A DNA stretch of 64,000 nucleotides. It comes from Afipia felis ATCC 53690 (lineage in GTDB: Bacteria; Pseudomonadota; Alphaproteobacteria; Rhizobiales; Xanthobacteraceae). Made by a program: the position numbers and the translations under genes. The notes below the pieces were generated by a model that had not been told where the DNA came from, did not search any database, and saw only the letters and a program-made list of their open reading frames with translations. Shown piece by piece: positions 1-8,677 of the stretch (position 1 is its first letter; every line of letters starts with the position of its first letter). The DNA lies in NCBI RefSeq assembly GCF_000314735.2, contig NZ_KB375270.1, positions 2,666,001-2,730,000 of the forward strand, read 5' to 3'.

Positions 1-737
1 ATAAACGGATTCTTCTTATCAAAAGATGCCGCTTGCGCAGGAGTAACGGCAGACGAACCCCCCGCCGGTGCAACGGTGGATACCTGCGCGGCTGGCGCAA
101 GACGACGCAGCACGTCGGTGTGCCATGCTGAAGCTGGCTCTTCGTAATCGACGTCGCAATCGACGCGTTCGGCGATCCGCTGGGCGCCCAGCTCTTCGAG
201 ACGGCGATCGATGCGCTTGCCGGCCTCGCAATATTTCTCATAGGTGGAATCGCCGAGCGCCAGCACCGCGAAGCGCAGTTGCGGCAGTTTCGGCGCCTTG
301 CGGCTTTCCAGAAACTCGAAGAAGCCGACGCCAGCCTGCGGCGGGTCGCCCTCGCCGTGGGTCGAGGTGATGACGACGAGATCCTCCTCATCCTTCAGGG
401 CGCGTACCTTGTAGTCAGCCATGCTGGCGGCGCTGGCATTGATGCCCTGTGCCTTGGCGTCCTGCGCGAGCGCCTTGGCGAGCGCCGCGCTGTTGCCGGT
501 TTCGCTGGCGTAAAGAACGGTCAAGGTCCGGCTGGCCACCGCAGGCGCGGGCGTAGCAACCGCCGGCGGCTCGGCCAAGGCCGTTCCACCGCGAGTTCCG
601 AGGCGGAAAGAATCGCTGACTCCGGAAAAATAACCGCTGATCCAGGTCGCCTGCTCAGGCGACAAGGTGGTCGCCAGCGAGCTGATCTGCTGCCACTGGT
701 CTTCGGAAAGGGCCGGGCCGGGGAATACTTTTGTCAT
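1..737 (-). CDS. cysJ: Sulfite reductase [NADPH] flavoprotein alpha-component, N-terminal part (runs off the window)
   Basis: Only the first 245 codons are in the window; the gene continues past base 1. The product would pass electrons from NADPH through FAD and FMN to the sulfite reductase hemoprotein in cytoplasmic sulfate assimilation. Visible is the flavodoxin-like FMN domain: phosphate loop SETGNS (residues 78-83), STHGEGDPP (125-133) and LALGDSTYEKYC (159-170). It is preceded by about 70 residues with an Ala/Pro linker, and a second Ala/Pro/Thr linker (about 213-237) should lead into the FAD/NADPH module outside the window. The start is the ATG at 735-737, giving MTKVFPGPAL. A stand-alone flavodoxin or another diflavin reductase is possible, but the N-terminal helical segment and linker fit CysJ. 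Confidence 0.82.
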   Translation of the reverse strand, partial: MTKVFPGPALSEDQWQQISSLATTLSPEQATWISGYFSGVSDSFRLGTRGGTALAEPPAVATPAPAVASRTLTVLYASETGNSAALAKALAQDAKAQGINASAASMADYKVRALKDEEDLVVITSTHGEGDPPQAGVGFFEFLESRKAPKLPQLRFAVLALGDSTYEKYCEAGKRIDRRLEELGAQRIAERVDCDVDYEEPASAWHTDVLRRLAPAAQVSTVAPAGGSSAVTPAQAASFDKKNPF

Positions 738-1360
738 CGCAACCTTGCTCTCGATGCAGCACGAACCCGTCGGCTCGCGGAGGCGCCTGTCGTCTCGAAA
801 AGCCGCTGCAGGACCGCTCGCCTGCACGCCATTTCGGCGAAGGACAACGCCGTTGTGCATCTTCATATGGGGCAATGCAAACGCGAGACGAGGTTTGGTG
901 GCGATCGCAAAAAATCAAGTTATGCTTGCGAGAGAAGGCCTTTTTGCAACGACACGATGGAAGAAAACGTCCTTACTGCGCCCCGGACCGCAGCGAGAAT
1001 ATCCTTCTGTCGGAACCCGGCATTGACCCTTCCGCACCATCGAAAAATTTTTTTTGAGAGGCTGCGAAACGCGGGCGGCGCTTCCCGATTTCCGGAATTT
1101 CCGTGGCGGATCTGCGCAAGGACGCTGTCCCTTAAGCCCAGACCCCACTCCTCCGGCCCGGACCGAGTAAGCCATCGCCGCCGCCCTTGATCCAGAGACG
1201 GATCAGCGCGTCCGCCCAATGCTGCGGCCGGTAACCATCCGGGCGATTTTCCCGCCTCAAGCCGCCGGAAAAAGCTGGAACGAACAAGGCTTGCCGATGT
1301 TAGTAAGGCCAGCGCGGCTTCCAGGAAGCCCCGTCGTTTCAAAGGGTCTTTTTGAGGGTC
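738..1360. other. Intergenic region between divergent cysJ and the hybrid kinase gene
   Basis: About 620 bases with no credible coding frame; open frames crossing it on either strand are antisense extensions of the flanking genes. It must hold the promoters of both divergent genes. The only conspicuous element is an A5T8 tract at 1044-1056 in otherwise GC-rich DNA. I could not identify a promoter or operator with confidence. Confidence 0.5.
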
Positions 1361-2977
1361 ATGGAATTCTCCGACCATTCCGCCGCGTCCCAGATAGAAG
1401 ATGGCCGTTACCGCCTGCTGGTTGAAGCAGTGACGGACTACGCCATCTATATGCTCGACCCCAGCGGCATCATCACGAGCTGGAATCCCGGCGCACAGCG
1501 CTTCAAGGGATATGCGGCTAACGAGATCATCGGCCAGCACTTCTCCCGCTTCTATCCCGAAGCCGACCGCAAGAACAGGCTGCCCGAGCGGGCGCTGGAG
1601 ACGGCGCGGCGCGAAGGCAAGTTCGAGAGCGAAGGCTGGCGCGTGCGCAAGGACGGCACGCAGTTCTGGGCTTTTGTCGTCATCGATCCGATCCGGGCAC
1701 CCGACGGCAGCGTGGTCGGCTACGCCAAGATCACGCGTGATCTCACCGAGCGCCGCAACGCGCAGATCAATCTGGATCAGCACCGCGAGGCGCTGCTGCA
1801 CTCGCAGAAGATGGAAGCCATCGGCCAGCTCACCGGCGGCATCGCGCACGATTTCAACAATCTGCTGATGGCAGTGATGGGCAGCCTCGAATTGATGCGC
1901 AAACGGCTGCCGGACGATCCCAAGCTCCACACCCTGCTCGAGAACGCGATGCAGGGCGCGCGGCGCGGCTCGACGCTGACTCAGCGCATGCTCGCCTTCG
2001 CACGCCGGCAGGACCTCGTGCAGGCCGCGATCGATATTCCCAATTTGATCCGCGGCATGACCGAACTGCTGCAGCGATCGCTCGGCCCGTCCATCGATAT
2101 CCAGACGCAGTTTCCGCTAGCCATCGCACCGGCACTGACGGACGCCAATCAACTCGAAATGGCACTGCTCAATCTTGCAGTGAACGCCCGCGACGCCATG
2201 CCGGATGGCGGCCGGATCGTGATCGCCGCACGAGAGGAAGACATTCCTGAGGAAAACAAGCTGGCGCTCTCACCGGGACGCTATGTCTGCCTCAGCGTCG
2301 AGGACGGCGGCAGCGGCATGGATGCGGACACGCTGCGCCGCGCAGCCGAACCGTTCTTCACCACCAAGGGCCCGGGCAAGGGTACCGGTCTCGGCCTTTC
2401 GATGGTGCATGGCCTGACCGAACAATGCGGCGGCCGTTTCGTATTGCAAAGCGCCACCGGCAAGGGCACCACCGCCGAATTGTGGCTGCCGGTCGCTACA
2501 TCGACACTCTCGGCCACACAACAAACGTCGCAGATCACCCGGGTTGCCCCCGGACAGGAATCGATGGTCGTGCTCGCGGTCGATGACGACACGCTGGTAC
2601 TGACCAATACCATCGCGATGCTGGAAGACCTCGGTCATATCGGGGTTGCCGCCTCCTCGGCGCAGGAAGCGCTCGATATTCTGCGCAACCACGACGGCAT
2701 CGACCTCGTCATCACCGATCAGGCGATGCCGCACACGACCGGCCTGCAACTAATCCAGGCCATCCGGGCACAGTGGCCCGCACTTCCCGTGATTCTCGCG
2801 ACCGGCTACGCCGAACTCGAACCTGGTGCGGGCGACGACGTGGCGAAACTGGCAAAGCCTTTCACCCAGGTCGAACTGAGACGCGAGATCATGGAAGCAG
2901 GCGGCTACGTCCCGCGCAATGATGCGACCAAGGAAGCGGCGCAGATTCTGCCATTCCGGCAGGGCGCTGCGTCCTGA
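1361..2977 (+). CDS. PAS-domain hybrid sensor histidine kinase with C-terminal receiver
   Basis: A soluble-looking hybrid sensor kinase of 538 residues with no membrane segment. In order: a PAS domain (about 12-130, WNPGAQRFKGY and the closing GYAKITRDLTERR), a HisKA dimerisation helix with phospho-acceptor H163 in GIAHDFNN, a HATPase domain (N box NLAVNARDAM, G box GTGLGLSMVHGL), and a receiver domain (about 408-520) with VDDD acidic pocket, phospho-acceptor D453 in VITDQAMP and a Lys in LAKPF. No DNA-binding output is present, so it probably acts on a separate partner or feeds back on itself. A TTG nine bases upstream (1352) is in frame and has aaaggg ahead of it; the ATG at 1361 is preferred. 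No cognate regulator gene lies beside it, so the signal is unknown. Confidence 0.88.
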   Translation: MEFSDHSAASQIEDGRYRLLVEAVTDYAIYMLDPSGIITSWNPGAQRFKGYAANEIIGQHFSRFYPEADRKNRLPERALETARREGKFESEGWRVRKDGTQFWAFVVIDPIRAPDGSVVGYAKITRDLTERRNAQINLDQHREALLHSQKMEAIGQLTGGIAHDFNNLLMAVMGSLELMRKRLPDDPKLHTLLENAMQGARRGSTLTQRMLAFARRQDLVQAAIDIPNLIRGMTELLQRSLGPSIDIQTQFPLAIAPALTDANQLEMALLNLAVNARDAMPDGGRIVIAAREEDIPEENKLALSPGRYVCLSVEDGGSGMDADTLRRAAEPFFTTKGPGKGTGLGLSMVHGLTEQCGGRFVLQSATGKGTTAELWLPVATSTLSATQQTSQITRVAPGQESMVVLAVDDDTLVLTNTIAMLEDLGHIGVAASSAQEALDILRNHDGIDLVITDQAMPHTTGLQLIQAIRAQWPALPVILATGYAELEPGAGDDVAKLAKPFTQVELRREIMEAGGYVPRNDATKEAAQILPFRQGAAS

Positions 2978-3032
2978 TCTGTGGCCGGCAATTCCCGCTT
3001 GCCTTCAGGCGCGGGAATGCAACAATCGCAGC

Positions 3033-3407
3033 ATGATGAAATCCGCTCTCGTCTCACGCTCCGCCATGCTCGCGTGCTGCGTCACACTCGCGATCAGCAC
3101 CGCCCTGTCCTCGCTCGCGATGGCGCAACAGGACGCACCGCAGCGGCCATTCACCTCGACACTGTCGAACACAGCGCCGCTCACATTCGGCATGGACGCT
3201 GAAAGCGCGGCTGCGGCACTCGGCACGCCTCTGACTTATGTGCGCGGATCGCCCGGCAACGAGACCTTCGTGGTTATCCGCATGGTCAATGGCGAGGGCT
3301 TTCTGTTTCGCAAGGACCCGCTCTATCTGCAATTCCGCCACGGCCGCCTCACCGGATGGAAGGGCGACTGGAGCCGCGACTGGCTTGGTAAATCGCCGCT
3401 GTTTTAA
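3033..3407 (+). CDS. Small exported protein of unknown function
   Basis: A 124-residue protein not recognised as a named family. It begins with a Sec-type signal peptide: MMK, a hydrophobic stretch to about residue 28, and a probable cleavage at SLAMAQQ. The mature part is short and soluble (GMDAESAAAALGTPL resembles the helix of an outer-membrane assembly/SmpA-like fold, followed by a strand-rich stretch ending FRHGRLTGWKGDW). That similarity is only a suggestion. Two adjacent ATGs (3033, 3036) are possible starts; longer upstream frames lack a signal peptide. Its stop overlaps the convergent gene on the other strand by four bases. Confidence 0.65.
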   Translation: MMKSALVSRSAMLACCVTLAISTALSSLAMAQQDAPQRPFTSTLSNTAPLTFGMDAESAAAALGTPLTYVRGSPGNETFVVIRMVNGEGFLFRKDPLYLQFRHGRLTGWKGDWSRDWLGKSPLF

Positions 3408-4084
3408 AACCAGCGCTCGCCGACAAGGATGGTATCGCCCGGCTTGAGCGTGGTCGCGAGCGGCACGGTCGCGGTGAGCGGCCCTGCGGGATAAGTCCGC
3501 GTCAGCTTGACATCCTGCCGCTGCGCACGCGGCGTAAAGCCCCCGGCGATCGCCACCGCGCTCTCCGCCGTCATGTTCGGCACATAGGGATACTGACCCG
3601 GTGCCGTGACCTCGCCGAGAATGAAGAACGGCCGATAGGCTTCGATCTCCACCGCCACATAAGGCTCGCGGATATAGCCATGCTTCAGGCGCGCGGTGAT
3701 GACGCCTGCAAGTTCGGCAGGTGACAGTCCCTTTGCGCGCACACCACCGATCAGAGGCATGGTGATGGAGCCACCGGCATCGACCGCATAGGTGTTGGTC
3801 AGCCCCTCCTGACCAAAGACGACGATGCGCAACTTGTCGCCGGCATCCAATCGGTAAGGTCCTTCCGTCGCAGCATAGGCATTAGCGACGGTCGCAGGCA
3901 TCGCCGCGTTCGCGGACATCGCAGCTGGCGCACAGCGCGGCGGCGCGCAAGGCGCAGTCTTGTAGATCAGCGCGTCCAGATTGGCACGCGGGGCCACGAC
4001 CGGAGGCGCAGCAGTACGCATGCAGCCCGACACCGCGAGCGCAAGCAGACCAACACCAATCAATGACACGCGAAACGGGCGCAC
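3404..4084 (-). CDS. Polysaccharide export lipoprotein (Wza-like, Poly_export/SLBB domains)
   Basis: A 226-residue lipoprotein: hydrophobic signal followed by the lipobox LAVSGC (Cys about 21), so it is predicted to be lipid-anchored in the outer membrane. The middle holds the polysaccharide-export domain (YRLDAGDKLRIVVFGQEGL ... GSITMPLIGGVRAKG) and then a soluble ligand-binding beta-grasp segment (RPFFILGEVTAPGQYPY). Family members form outer-membrane pores for capsule or exopolysaccharide. No Wzc-type kinase or polymerase is adjacent, so this copy is an orphan in the window. The start is GTG at 4084 because GGAG (4091-4094) lies six bases upstream; a TTG one codon earlier is the alternative. 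Confidence 0.82.
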   Translation of the reverse strand: MRPFRVSLIGVGLLALAVSGCMRTAAPPVVAPRANLDALIYKTAPCAPPRCAPAAMSANAAMPATVANAYAATEGPYRLDAGDKLRIVVFGQEGLTNTYAVDAGGSITMPLIGGVRAKGLSPAELAGVITARLKHGYIREPYVAVEIEAYRPFFILGEVTAPGQYPYVPNMTAESAVAIAGGFTPRAQRQDVKLTRTYPAGPLTATVPLATTLKPGDTILVGERWF

Positions 4085-4101
4085 CAAACGCTCCGGGCTT
4101 G

Positions 4102-4119
4102 CCCTTTCTCAAGAAAGGG
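4102..4119. other. Short perfect inverted repeat in the leader of the export lipoprotein
   Basis: CCCTTTCT, a 2-base gap, then AGAAAGGG: eight perfect pairs. It lies just upstream of the Shine-Dalgarno sequence of the minus-strand lipoprotein gene, so it could be an operator or a leader hairpin. No T tract follows on the minus strand. Confidence 0.35.
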
Positions 4120-4172
4120 TTTGTCCCGGTGTGCAGCATTTATGGTTAACAAAGGGTAAGTGACGCGACATC

Positions 4173-4198
4173 GGCGCTTTCCCGGGCGGGAAAGCGCC
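4173..4198 (-). terminator. Hairpin downstream of msrA, probable terminator
   Basis: An 11-bp perfect stem (GGCGCTTTCCC with its complement) closed by a 4-base loop lies seven bases beyond the msrA stop codon. There is no strong U tract after it on the minus strand, so it may be a weak or Rho-assisted terminator, or an mRNA 3'-end stabiliser. Confidence 0.45.
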
Positions 4199-4204
4199 CT
4201 CTTC

Positions 4205-4861
4205 TCAGGCCGTGATACCGGTACCGATCTGGCAGGAGACGCCGGTACCGCCGAGGCCGCAATAGCCTGCGGGATTCTTGGCGAGGTACTGCTGATGATA
4301 GTCCTCGGCGAAATAGAAGTGCTCCAGCGGCGCGATCTCCGTCGAAATCGCCGAATAACCCTTCTCCGCCAACGCTTTTTCATAGGCGGCCTTTGACGCG
4401 AGCGCCGCCTTCATCTGCGCATCGCTGGTCGTATAGATCGCCGAACGATACTGAGTGCCGATATCGTTGCCCTGACGCATACCCTGCGTCGGATCGTGGC
4501 TTTCCCAGAACGTCTTCAGTAGCGTCTCGTAGGAAATCTTCGCCGGATCGAACACCACGAGCACCGCTTCGGTGTGCCCTGTCATGCCGCTGCAGGCTTC
4601 TTCATACGTCGGATTGGGCGTGACGCCGCCGGCATATCCGACCGCGGTGACATAGACCGCATCACCGAGCTCCCAGAACTTGCGTTCCGCGCCCCAGAAG
4701 CAGCCGAGCCCAAACACCGCGCTTTCCAGCCCTGCGGGATAAGGCCCTTTCAGCGCATGGCCGTTGACGAAATGGGTGCGCGCTGTCGGGATCGGCGTCG
4801 GCCGCCCGGGCAGAGCCTCGGCGGCGGTCGGAATGGCAAGCGGCTTGCGGGAAAAGAACAT
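4205..4861 (-). CDS. msrA: Peptide-methionine (S)-S-oxide reductase
   Basis: This 218-residue enzyme reduces methionine-S-sulfoxide in proteins and as free amino acid, using thioredoxin. The catalytic motif GCFWGAER is present (Cys about 53), followed by [15 protein letters not shown] and [10 protein letters not shown], all typical of MsrA. Two more Cys near the C terminus ([11 protein letters not shown]) would act as resolving and recycling cysteines. The ATG has a good AGGAG seven bases upstream. The N-terminal 45 residues are longer than in the shortest family members but match the long cytoplasmic form. No msrB is adjacent. Confidence 0.95.
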   Translation of the reverse strand: MFFSRKPLAIPTAAEALPGRPTPIPTARTHFVNGHALKGPYPAGLESAVFGLGCFWGAERKFWELGDAVYVTAVGYAGGVTPNPTYEEACSGMTGHTEAVLVVFDPAKISYETLLKTFWESHDPTQGMRQGNDIGTQYRSAIYTTSDAQMKAALASKAAYEKALAEKGYSAISTEIAPLEHFYFAEDYHQQYLAKNPAGYCGLGGTGVSCQIGTGITA

Positions 4862-4927
4862 GGCGGTCTCCTGCGCTGTGACGAGGATATAGGTACTACG
4901 CAGGCGACGGCGAGAGGTTACGTCCGC

Positions 4928-5245
4928 TCAGTCACGCCCATAGCCGATCAGCGGCTTGGCCGGGCGGCACAGCACCAGCAGCGCGATGCCGAGAACACCG
5001 AGCACCACGCAGGTCGGCTGATGCAGCAGAACCTTGACGACGTGATCCCAGAGGAAGGCCGACGTCTCCTCGACTTTCGCCTGAAAGGCCCGCTGGCTCG
5101 CCTGATTGATGTCGTTCCAGAAGTCGCCGAGGCGGGTCAGGCGCAGGGTCTGATCGGCGATCGAGCGCGCGCCGTCATAGACCAGAAAGATGAAAGCCCC
5201 CGCCAGCAGCAGCAGACCGATGAGGCGAAACAGACCGCGGATCAT
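4928..5245 (-). CDS. Small two-span inner-membrane protein, unknown function
   Basis: A 105-residue protein with an N-terminal hydrophobic segment (about 4-24, LIGLLLLAGAFIFLVYDG), an amphipathic middle (ADQTLRLTRLGDFWNDINQAS) and a second hydrophobic segment near the C terminus (about 78-94, VVLGVLGIALLVLC). I do not recognise a named family. The frame stays open upstream to 5434, but the start at 5243-5245 is chosen because a very strong AAGGGGGG lies three bases before it and the protein then begins directly with the membrane segment. It is transcribed away from rpsT. Confidence 0.72.
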   Translation of the reverse strand: MIRGLFRLIGLLLLAGAFIFLVYDGARSIADQTLRLTRLGDFWNDINQASQRAFQAKVEETSAFLWDHVVKVLLHQPTCVVLGVLGIALLVLCRPAKPLIGYGRD

Positions 5246-5353
5246 GAGCCCCCCTTGCCAAGACGAAGCGGCAATACCGGGCAAAGCCATAAAATTCAAC
5301 CAAATCCGCCCGATTTTCCTCGAAACCGGGCTGTTCCAGGGCCTGCGAAGTCG

Positions 5354-5382
5354 TTGACGGTCGAAAGTTGCGCCCTTATAAG
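5354..5382 (+). promoter_or_regulatory. Sigma-70-type promoter of rpsT
   Basis: TTGACG (5354-5359), a 17-base spacer and TATAAG (5377-5382): one of the best housekeeping promoter matches in the window. Transcription would start near 5389, giving a leader of about 185 bases before rpsT. Confidence 0.75.
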
Positions 5383-5394
5383 GGGCCCCAATCT

Positions 5395-5417
5395 GGCGGC
5401 GGAGAAATCCGGCCGCC
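5395..5417 (+). promoter_or_regulatory. Hairpin with GAAA tetraloop at the 5' end of the rpsT leader
   Basis: GGCGGCGGA, loop GAAA, TCC, one bulged G, GCCGCC. The nine pairs and the GNRA tetraloop make a stable structure right after the predicted transcription start. It may protect the mRNA 5' end or take part in ribosomal-protein feedback. The rest of the 328-base gap 5246-5573 shows nothing else recognisable. Confidence 0.5.
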
Positions 5418-5573
5418 GCTGTTCTTTGAGGCACGCCTCATTTGTCTGACCAACGGTCTGACAGGCGCAGGCTTCCGGGACGCGGAACATCAACACTATC
5501 GCATCGGCCGCGTGGCCGAGCACGACCAGCCCGGCCTCTTTAACGGAGCGCCGCCGAAGGACGCAAAGAGACC

Positions 5574-5840
5574 ATGGCCAATACTACCTCCGCCAAGAAG
5601 GCGACCCGCAAGATTGCCCGTCGCACCGCGATCAACAAATCCCGCCGCACCCAGATGCGCGGATCGGTTCGTCTGGTCGAGACCGCGATCCAGAAGGGCG
5701 ACCGCGCCGCGGCCGTCGAGGCGATGAAGCAGGCCGAGCCGCAGCTCATGCGCGCCGCCCAGCGCAACATCATTCACAAGAACAATGCGAGCCGGAAGGT
5801 GTCGCGCCTCACCGCGCAGATCGCCAAGCTCGCGAAGTAA
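5574..5840 (+). CDS. rpsT: 30S ribosomal protein S20
   Basis: An 88-residue, strongly basic protein of the small ribosomal subunit that binds the 5' domain of 16S rRNA. The N terminus [13 protein letters not shown], the stretch RTAINKSRR and the C-terminal [11 protein letters not shown] are characteristic S20 sequence, and the length is normal. It is a single-gene transcription unit with a strong promoter at 5354-5382, a structured leader and a strong terminator right after it. Confidence 0.97.
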   Translation: MANTTSAKKATRKIARRTAINKSRRTQMRGSVRLVETAIQKGDRAAAVEAMKQAEPQLMRAAQRNIIHKNNASRKVSRLTAQIAKLAK

Positions 5841-5877
5841 CCAAGTCAACCATTCCTGCTTCAGCAGAATGGATCGA

Positions 5878-5908
5878 AGGCCCGGCATCGCCGGGCCTTT
5901 TTGTTTTT
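5878..5908 (+). terminator. Rho-independent terminator of rpsT
   Basis: AGGCCCGGC, loop ATC, GCCGGGCCT followed by TTTTGTTTTT: a nine-bp GC-rich stem and a clear U tract, 37 bases after the rpsT stop. Confidence 0.92.
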
Positions 5909-7072
5909 CAGATTGGTCTCTTCGGATCGTTGTTTTCTTCGAACTGCGCGTCGCCCTGCACACCATCGCCATGCGGCGGCTCGTCACACATCGCAACGCA
6001 GCGCGCAAAAAGCAGACACTTACACCTCGCACATGCGCACCGCATCTGCGCGGCAGCACGGTTTCGCGCTGTCAATAGCTTCACCTCACACGCACAGCCG
6101 CGCACCGAAAGTTACCCTGCTGCAATGAACAGAAATTAGCGCGACTCGATAATCACTTATCGGCATAGCGTGACAGACCACTTCGAAAGCACGGCGGCGC
6201 TCAGGTGAATCGTAAATGATTTATGAATTTTTTTTGGCGCGCCCGGCTTTTGTGACAGCGGATGACGTCTGCGAATCTATGCGGAGATTCAAAAAGTTGG
6301 CGAAGCACATCGCGACCTTCACCGACATCGCGCACACGCCGCGCTGGTTTTTTCGTCACGCGCTGAAAATCATTCCGTTGCGGGAAGTTTAGCCTCGTGT
6401 ATCTCTTAACCCGTCGCGGCGCCCCGCGACTGATCGGATCGAACGGTCTTTGAAGCAAAGAACTGTCGAACGAAAGGTCAAGGGCGGACGTGCAGATCAA
6501 GGTGCAGGTTAGCGACGCTTCCTCAGCGATGACGGAGAACTCGACTCACACGGTTTGTGAGATTGGCTTGCTATGTCGAATTCGTCTTCCTCGCACCGGA
6601 TCACCGGGACGGGAGAAAAGCCGGAGCACAGAGCAGCCGCCTTCGTCGACGCAGGGGATGCAGAGGAACGTAGGGCAAGCGGGTCAAGACGGCAAAGCCA
6701 GAAGGCGTTAGGCGCCAGGCTGCCGCGATTTAAAAACTGGAATGACACGAGCTCGCTGCGACCCACGCAGTGAGAGGGGGAGTACTATGCCTTTCGAGAC
6801 GTCCTTCGACATCGGTCTTCGCTCCACAACGGCAGACTCTGCGACGGCAACTGGCCCCACTGAAAGGCACCCCACGCGCACCCTGCGCTACTGCGTGCTG
6901 CGCCCGCCCAGTCCGCATTTAACTCCGCGCTGACTTTCCCGCTTTCGTCCCCGAATTCAGTGACCGCCGCCGGTGCGTTCGCGCCGAACGCGGAACTGTC
7001 TTCGACGAAGCGCCAAGGAAGCATTTTATTCGCCAAACCAACCAGAAACTTCAAACGAGAAAAGCAAACGAA
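5909..7072. other. Long non-coding stretch between rpsT and dnaA
   Basis: Nearly 1.2 kb without a convincing long gene. It is locally AT-rich at 6125-6235 (TGATTTATGAATTTTTTTT). One DnaA-box-like nonamer TTATCGGCA (6157-6165, seven of nine matches) is seen, but no cluster, so I do not call an origin; in this group oriC is usually near hemE/parAB rather than dnaA. A hairpin CTCACA-N5-TGTGAG lies at 6545-6561. The dnaA promoter must be here. A possible short leader ORF at 6787-6933 is listed separately. Confidence 0.5.
6787..6933 (+). CDS. Possible 48-codon leader ORF upstream of dnaA
   Basis: A short frame starting [13 protein letters not shown] and ending HLTPR, of no recognised family. The reason to list it is its ribosome-binding site: GAGAGGGGGAG ends five bases before the ATG, one of the strongest Shine-Dalgarno sequences in the window, with no other gene nearby to use it. 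It ends 140 bases before dnaA. The residue composition is not clearly protein-like, so it may be a regulatory leader peptide or a chance frame. Confidence 0.33.
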   Translation: MPFETSFDIGLRSTTADSATATGPTERHPTRTLRYCVLRPPSPHLTPR

Positions 7073-8506
7073 ATGGCAATCGCTGAAGGCATCGAACAGG
7101 ATCGTTGGACCCGAGTGAAGGGGCGGCTGCGCTCCACGGTGGGAGAGGATGTTTATTCGAGCTGGTTCGCGCGCATGGATCTCGAGCGCGTCGGTGGAGA
7201 GAGCGTGCATCTGTCGGTGCCGACGCGCTTTCTCAAGAGCTGGATCCAGACCCATTATGCCGACCGGGTGCTGAGCTGCTGGCAGGCGGAGTTGCCGGAG
7301 GTGAGCCGGGTCGATCTCACCGTGCGCACGCCAGTCCGCGCGCCGGTCGTCGCCAAGGACGTCAAGGCGAGCGTCGAGGAACGGCTGAGCGAGCACGAGC
7401 ATCGCGGTCCTTCGGAATTGCGCGCGGTCGCGACCGTGCCGGTCTCGGCCAGCCATGAGGCGCTCGGTGGCTCGCCGCTCGATCCGCGTCTGACATTTGC
7501 AACTTTCGTCGGCGGCCGCTCCAACACCCTGGCACTCGCCGCCGCACGTCAGGTGGCCGAAGGCCGCCGCGGCGACAATGTGATGTTCAACCCGCTCTAT
7601 ATCCATGCGGGCGTCGGCCTCGGCAAAACTCACCTGCTGCAGGCGGTGACCTGGGCCGGCAATTCCGCCGATCGGAAGGTTCTGTACCTGACCGCGGAAA
7701 AATTCATGTACGGCTTCGTCGCCGCGCTGAAGACGCAGACCGCGCTGGCCTTCAAGGAAGCGCTGCGCGGCATCGACGTGCTGGTGATCGACGATCTGCA
7801 GTTCCTGCAGGGCAAATCCACTCAGGCCGAATTCTGCCATACGCTCAACGCGCTGATCGATGCCGGCCGTCAGGTGGTGATCGCCGCCGACCGTCCACCG
7901 TCCGATCTGGAGAGCCTCGACGATCGCGTCCGTTCGCGCCTCGCAGGCGGACTCGTGGTCGAGATGGGCGCGCTCGGCGAAGAGCTGCGCCTCGAAATCC
8001 TCAAATCGCGCGTCTCGGCTGCCCGTGTGCATCACGCGAGCTTCGACGTGCCGTTGCCGGTGCTCGATTATTTGGCGAAGGCCATCACCCATAACGGCCG
8101 CGACCTCGAAGGCGCGATCAACCGCCTGCTCGCCCACTCCAAGCTCAACTCTACGCCGGTGACGCTGGAAATGGCGGAGCGCGAAGTCCGCGACCTGATC
8201 CGCCCGCAGGAGCCGCGCCGTGTCAAGATCGAGGACATCCAGCGCGTCGTCGCACGGCAGTACAATGTCAGCCGCTCTGACCTCCTTTCCTCGCGCCGTA
8301 CCGCCAATGTGGTGCGCCCGCGGCAGGTCGCGATGTATCTCGCAAAGACGCTGACGCTGCGCTCCCTGCCGGAGATCGGACGCCGGTTCGGCGGCCGCGA
8401 CCACACCACCGTGCTGCACGCGGTGCGCAAGATCGAAACGCTCGTCTCCAAGGATGTGACGTTGTCCGACGAGGTCGAACTGCTGAAGCGGCAACTCCAG
8501 GAATAA
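7073..8506 (+). CDS. dnaA: Chromosomal replication initiator protein DnaA
   Basis: A 477-residue AAA+ initiator that binds DnaA boxes and opens the origin. Domain I (about 1-80) begins [12 protein letters not shown]; a linker follows. The AAA+ domain carries Walker A GVGLGKT (residues 180-186) and Walker [10 protein letters not shown] (near 238). The C-terminal domain IV carries the DnaA-box recognition signature [15 protein letters not shown]. Length and order are normal. The ATG at 7073 has only a weak purine tract (AAACGAA) upstream, so translation may be modest. It heads the classical dnaA-dnaN-recF-gyrB block, with a strong hairpin before dnaN. Confidence 0.97.
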   Translation: MAIAEGIEQDRWTRVKGRLRSTVGEDVYSSWFARMDLERVGGESVHLSVPTRFLKSWIQTHYADRVLSCWQAELPEVSRVDLTVRTPVRAPVVAKDVKASVEERLSEHEHRGPSELRAVATVPVSASHEALGGSPLDPRLTFATFVGGRSNTLALAAARQVAEGRRGDNVMFNPLYIHAGVGLGKTHLLQAVTWAGNSADRKVLYLTAEKFMYGFVAALKTQTALAFKEALRGIDVLVIDDLQFLQGKSTQAEFCHTLNALIDAGRQVVIAADRPPSDLESLDDRVRSRLAGGLVVEMGALGEELRLEILKSRVSAARVHHASFDVPLPVLDYLAKAITHNGRDLEGAINRLLAHSKLNSTPVTLEMAEREVRDLIRPQEPRRVKIEDIQRVVARQYNVSRSDLLSSRRTANVVRPRQVAMYLAKTLTLRSLPEIGRRFGGRDHTTVLHAVRKIETLVSKDVTLSDEVELLKRQLQE

Positions 8507-8583
8507 CGGAAATCCAGCCGTTAAATCGGCCGGCTCTCTCTTGCACTGTGCCGCCAATCACGGCACCTTAACCGCCCCGCGAC

Positions 8584-8611
8584 GGGGGCCGGGCACATCG
8601 CCCCGGTCCCC
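8584..8611 (+). terminator. Strong hairpin between dnaA and dnaN, possible terminator or attenuator
   Basis: GGGGG-CCGGG, an 8-base loop, CCCGG-TCCCC: ten consecutive pairs including one G-U. Only TT follows, so termination would be incomplete. It could set the ratio of dnaN to dnaA expression, 66 bases before the dnaN start. Confidence 0.4.
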
Positions 8612-8677
8612 TTGCGGTGTCATGACCGGCGCGCCCACAGGGCTGCCCGGTTTCCCAACGATCGATGGCGGAGTGTC

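Noticed and set aside
920..1930. A 336-codon minus-strand frame spanning the cysJ-kinase gap
   Set aside because: Most of it is antisense to the PAS kinase and the remainder has no recognisable domain or ribosome-binding site.
6157..6165. DnaA box TTATCGGCA as an origin marker
   Set aside because: One imperfect nonamer without partners is not enough to call oriC.
6573..6773. A 66-codon frame (MSNSSSSHRITG...) upstream of the dnaA leader ORF
   Set aside because: No Shine-Dalgarno sequence and a low-complexity composition; kept only as part of the non-coding region.
6785..8557. A 590-codon open frame antisense to dnaA
   Set aside because: It is a shadow caused by high third-position GC; its residues (runs of Gln, Arg, His, Asp) are not protein-like and dnaA on the other strand is beyond doubt.
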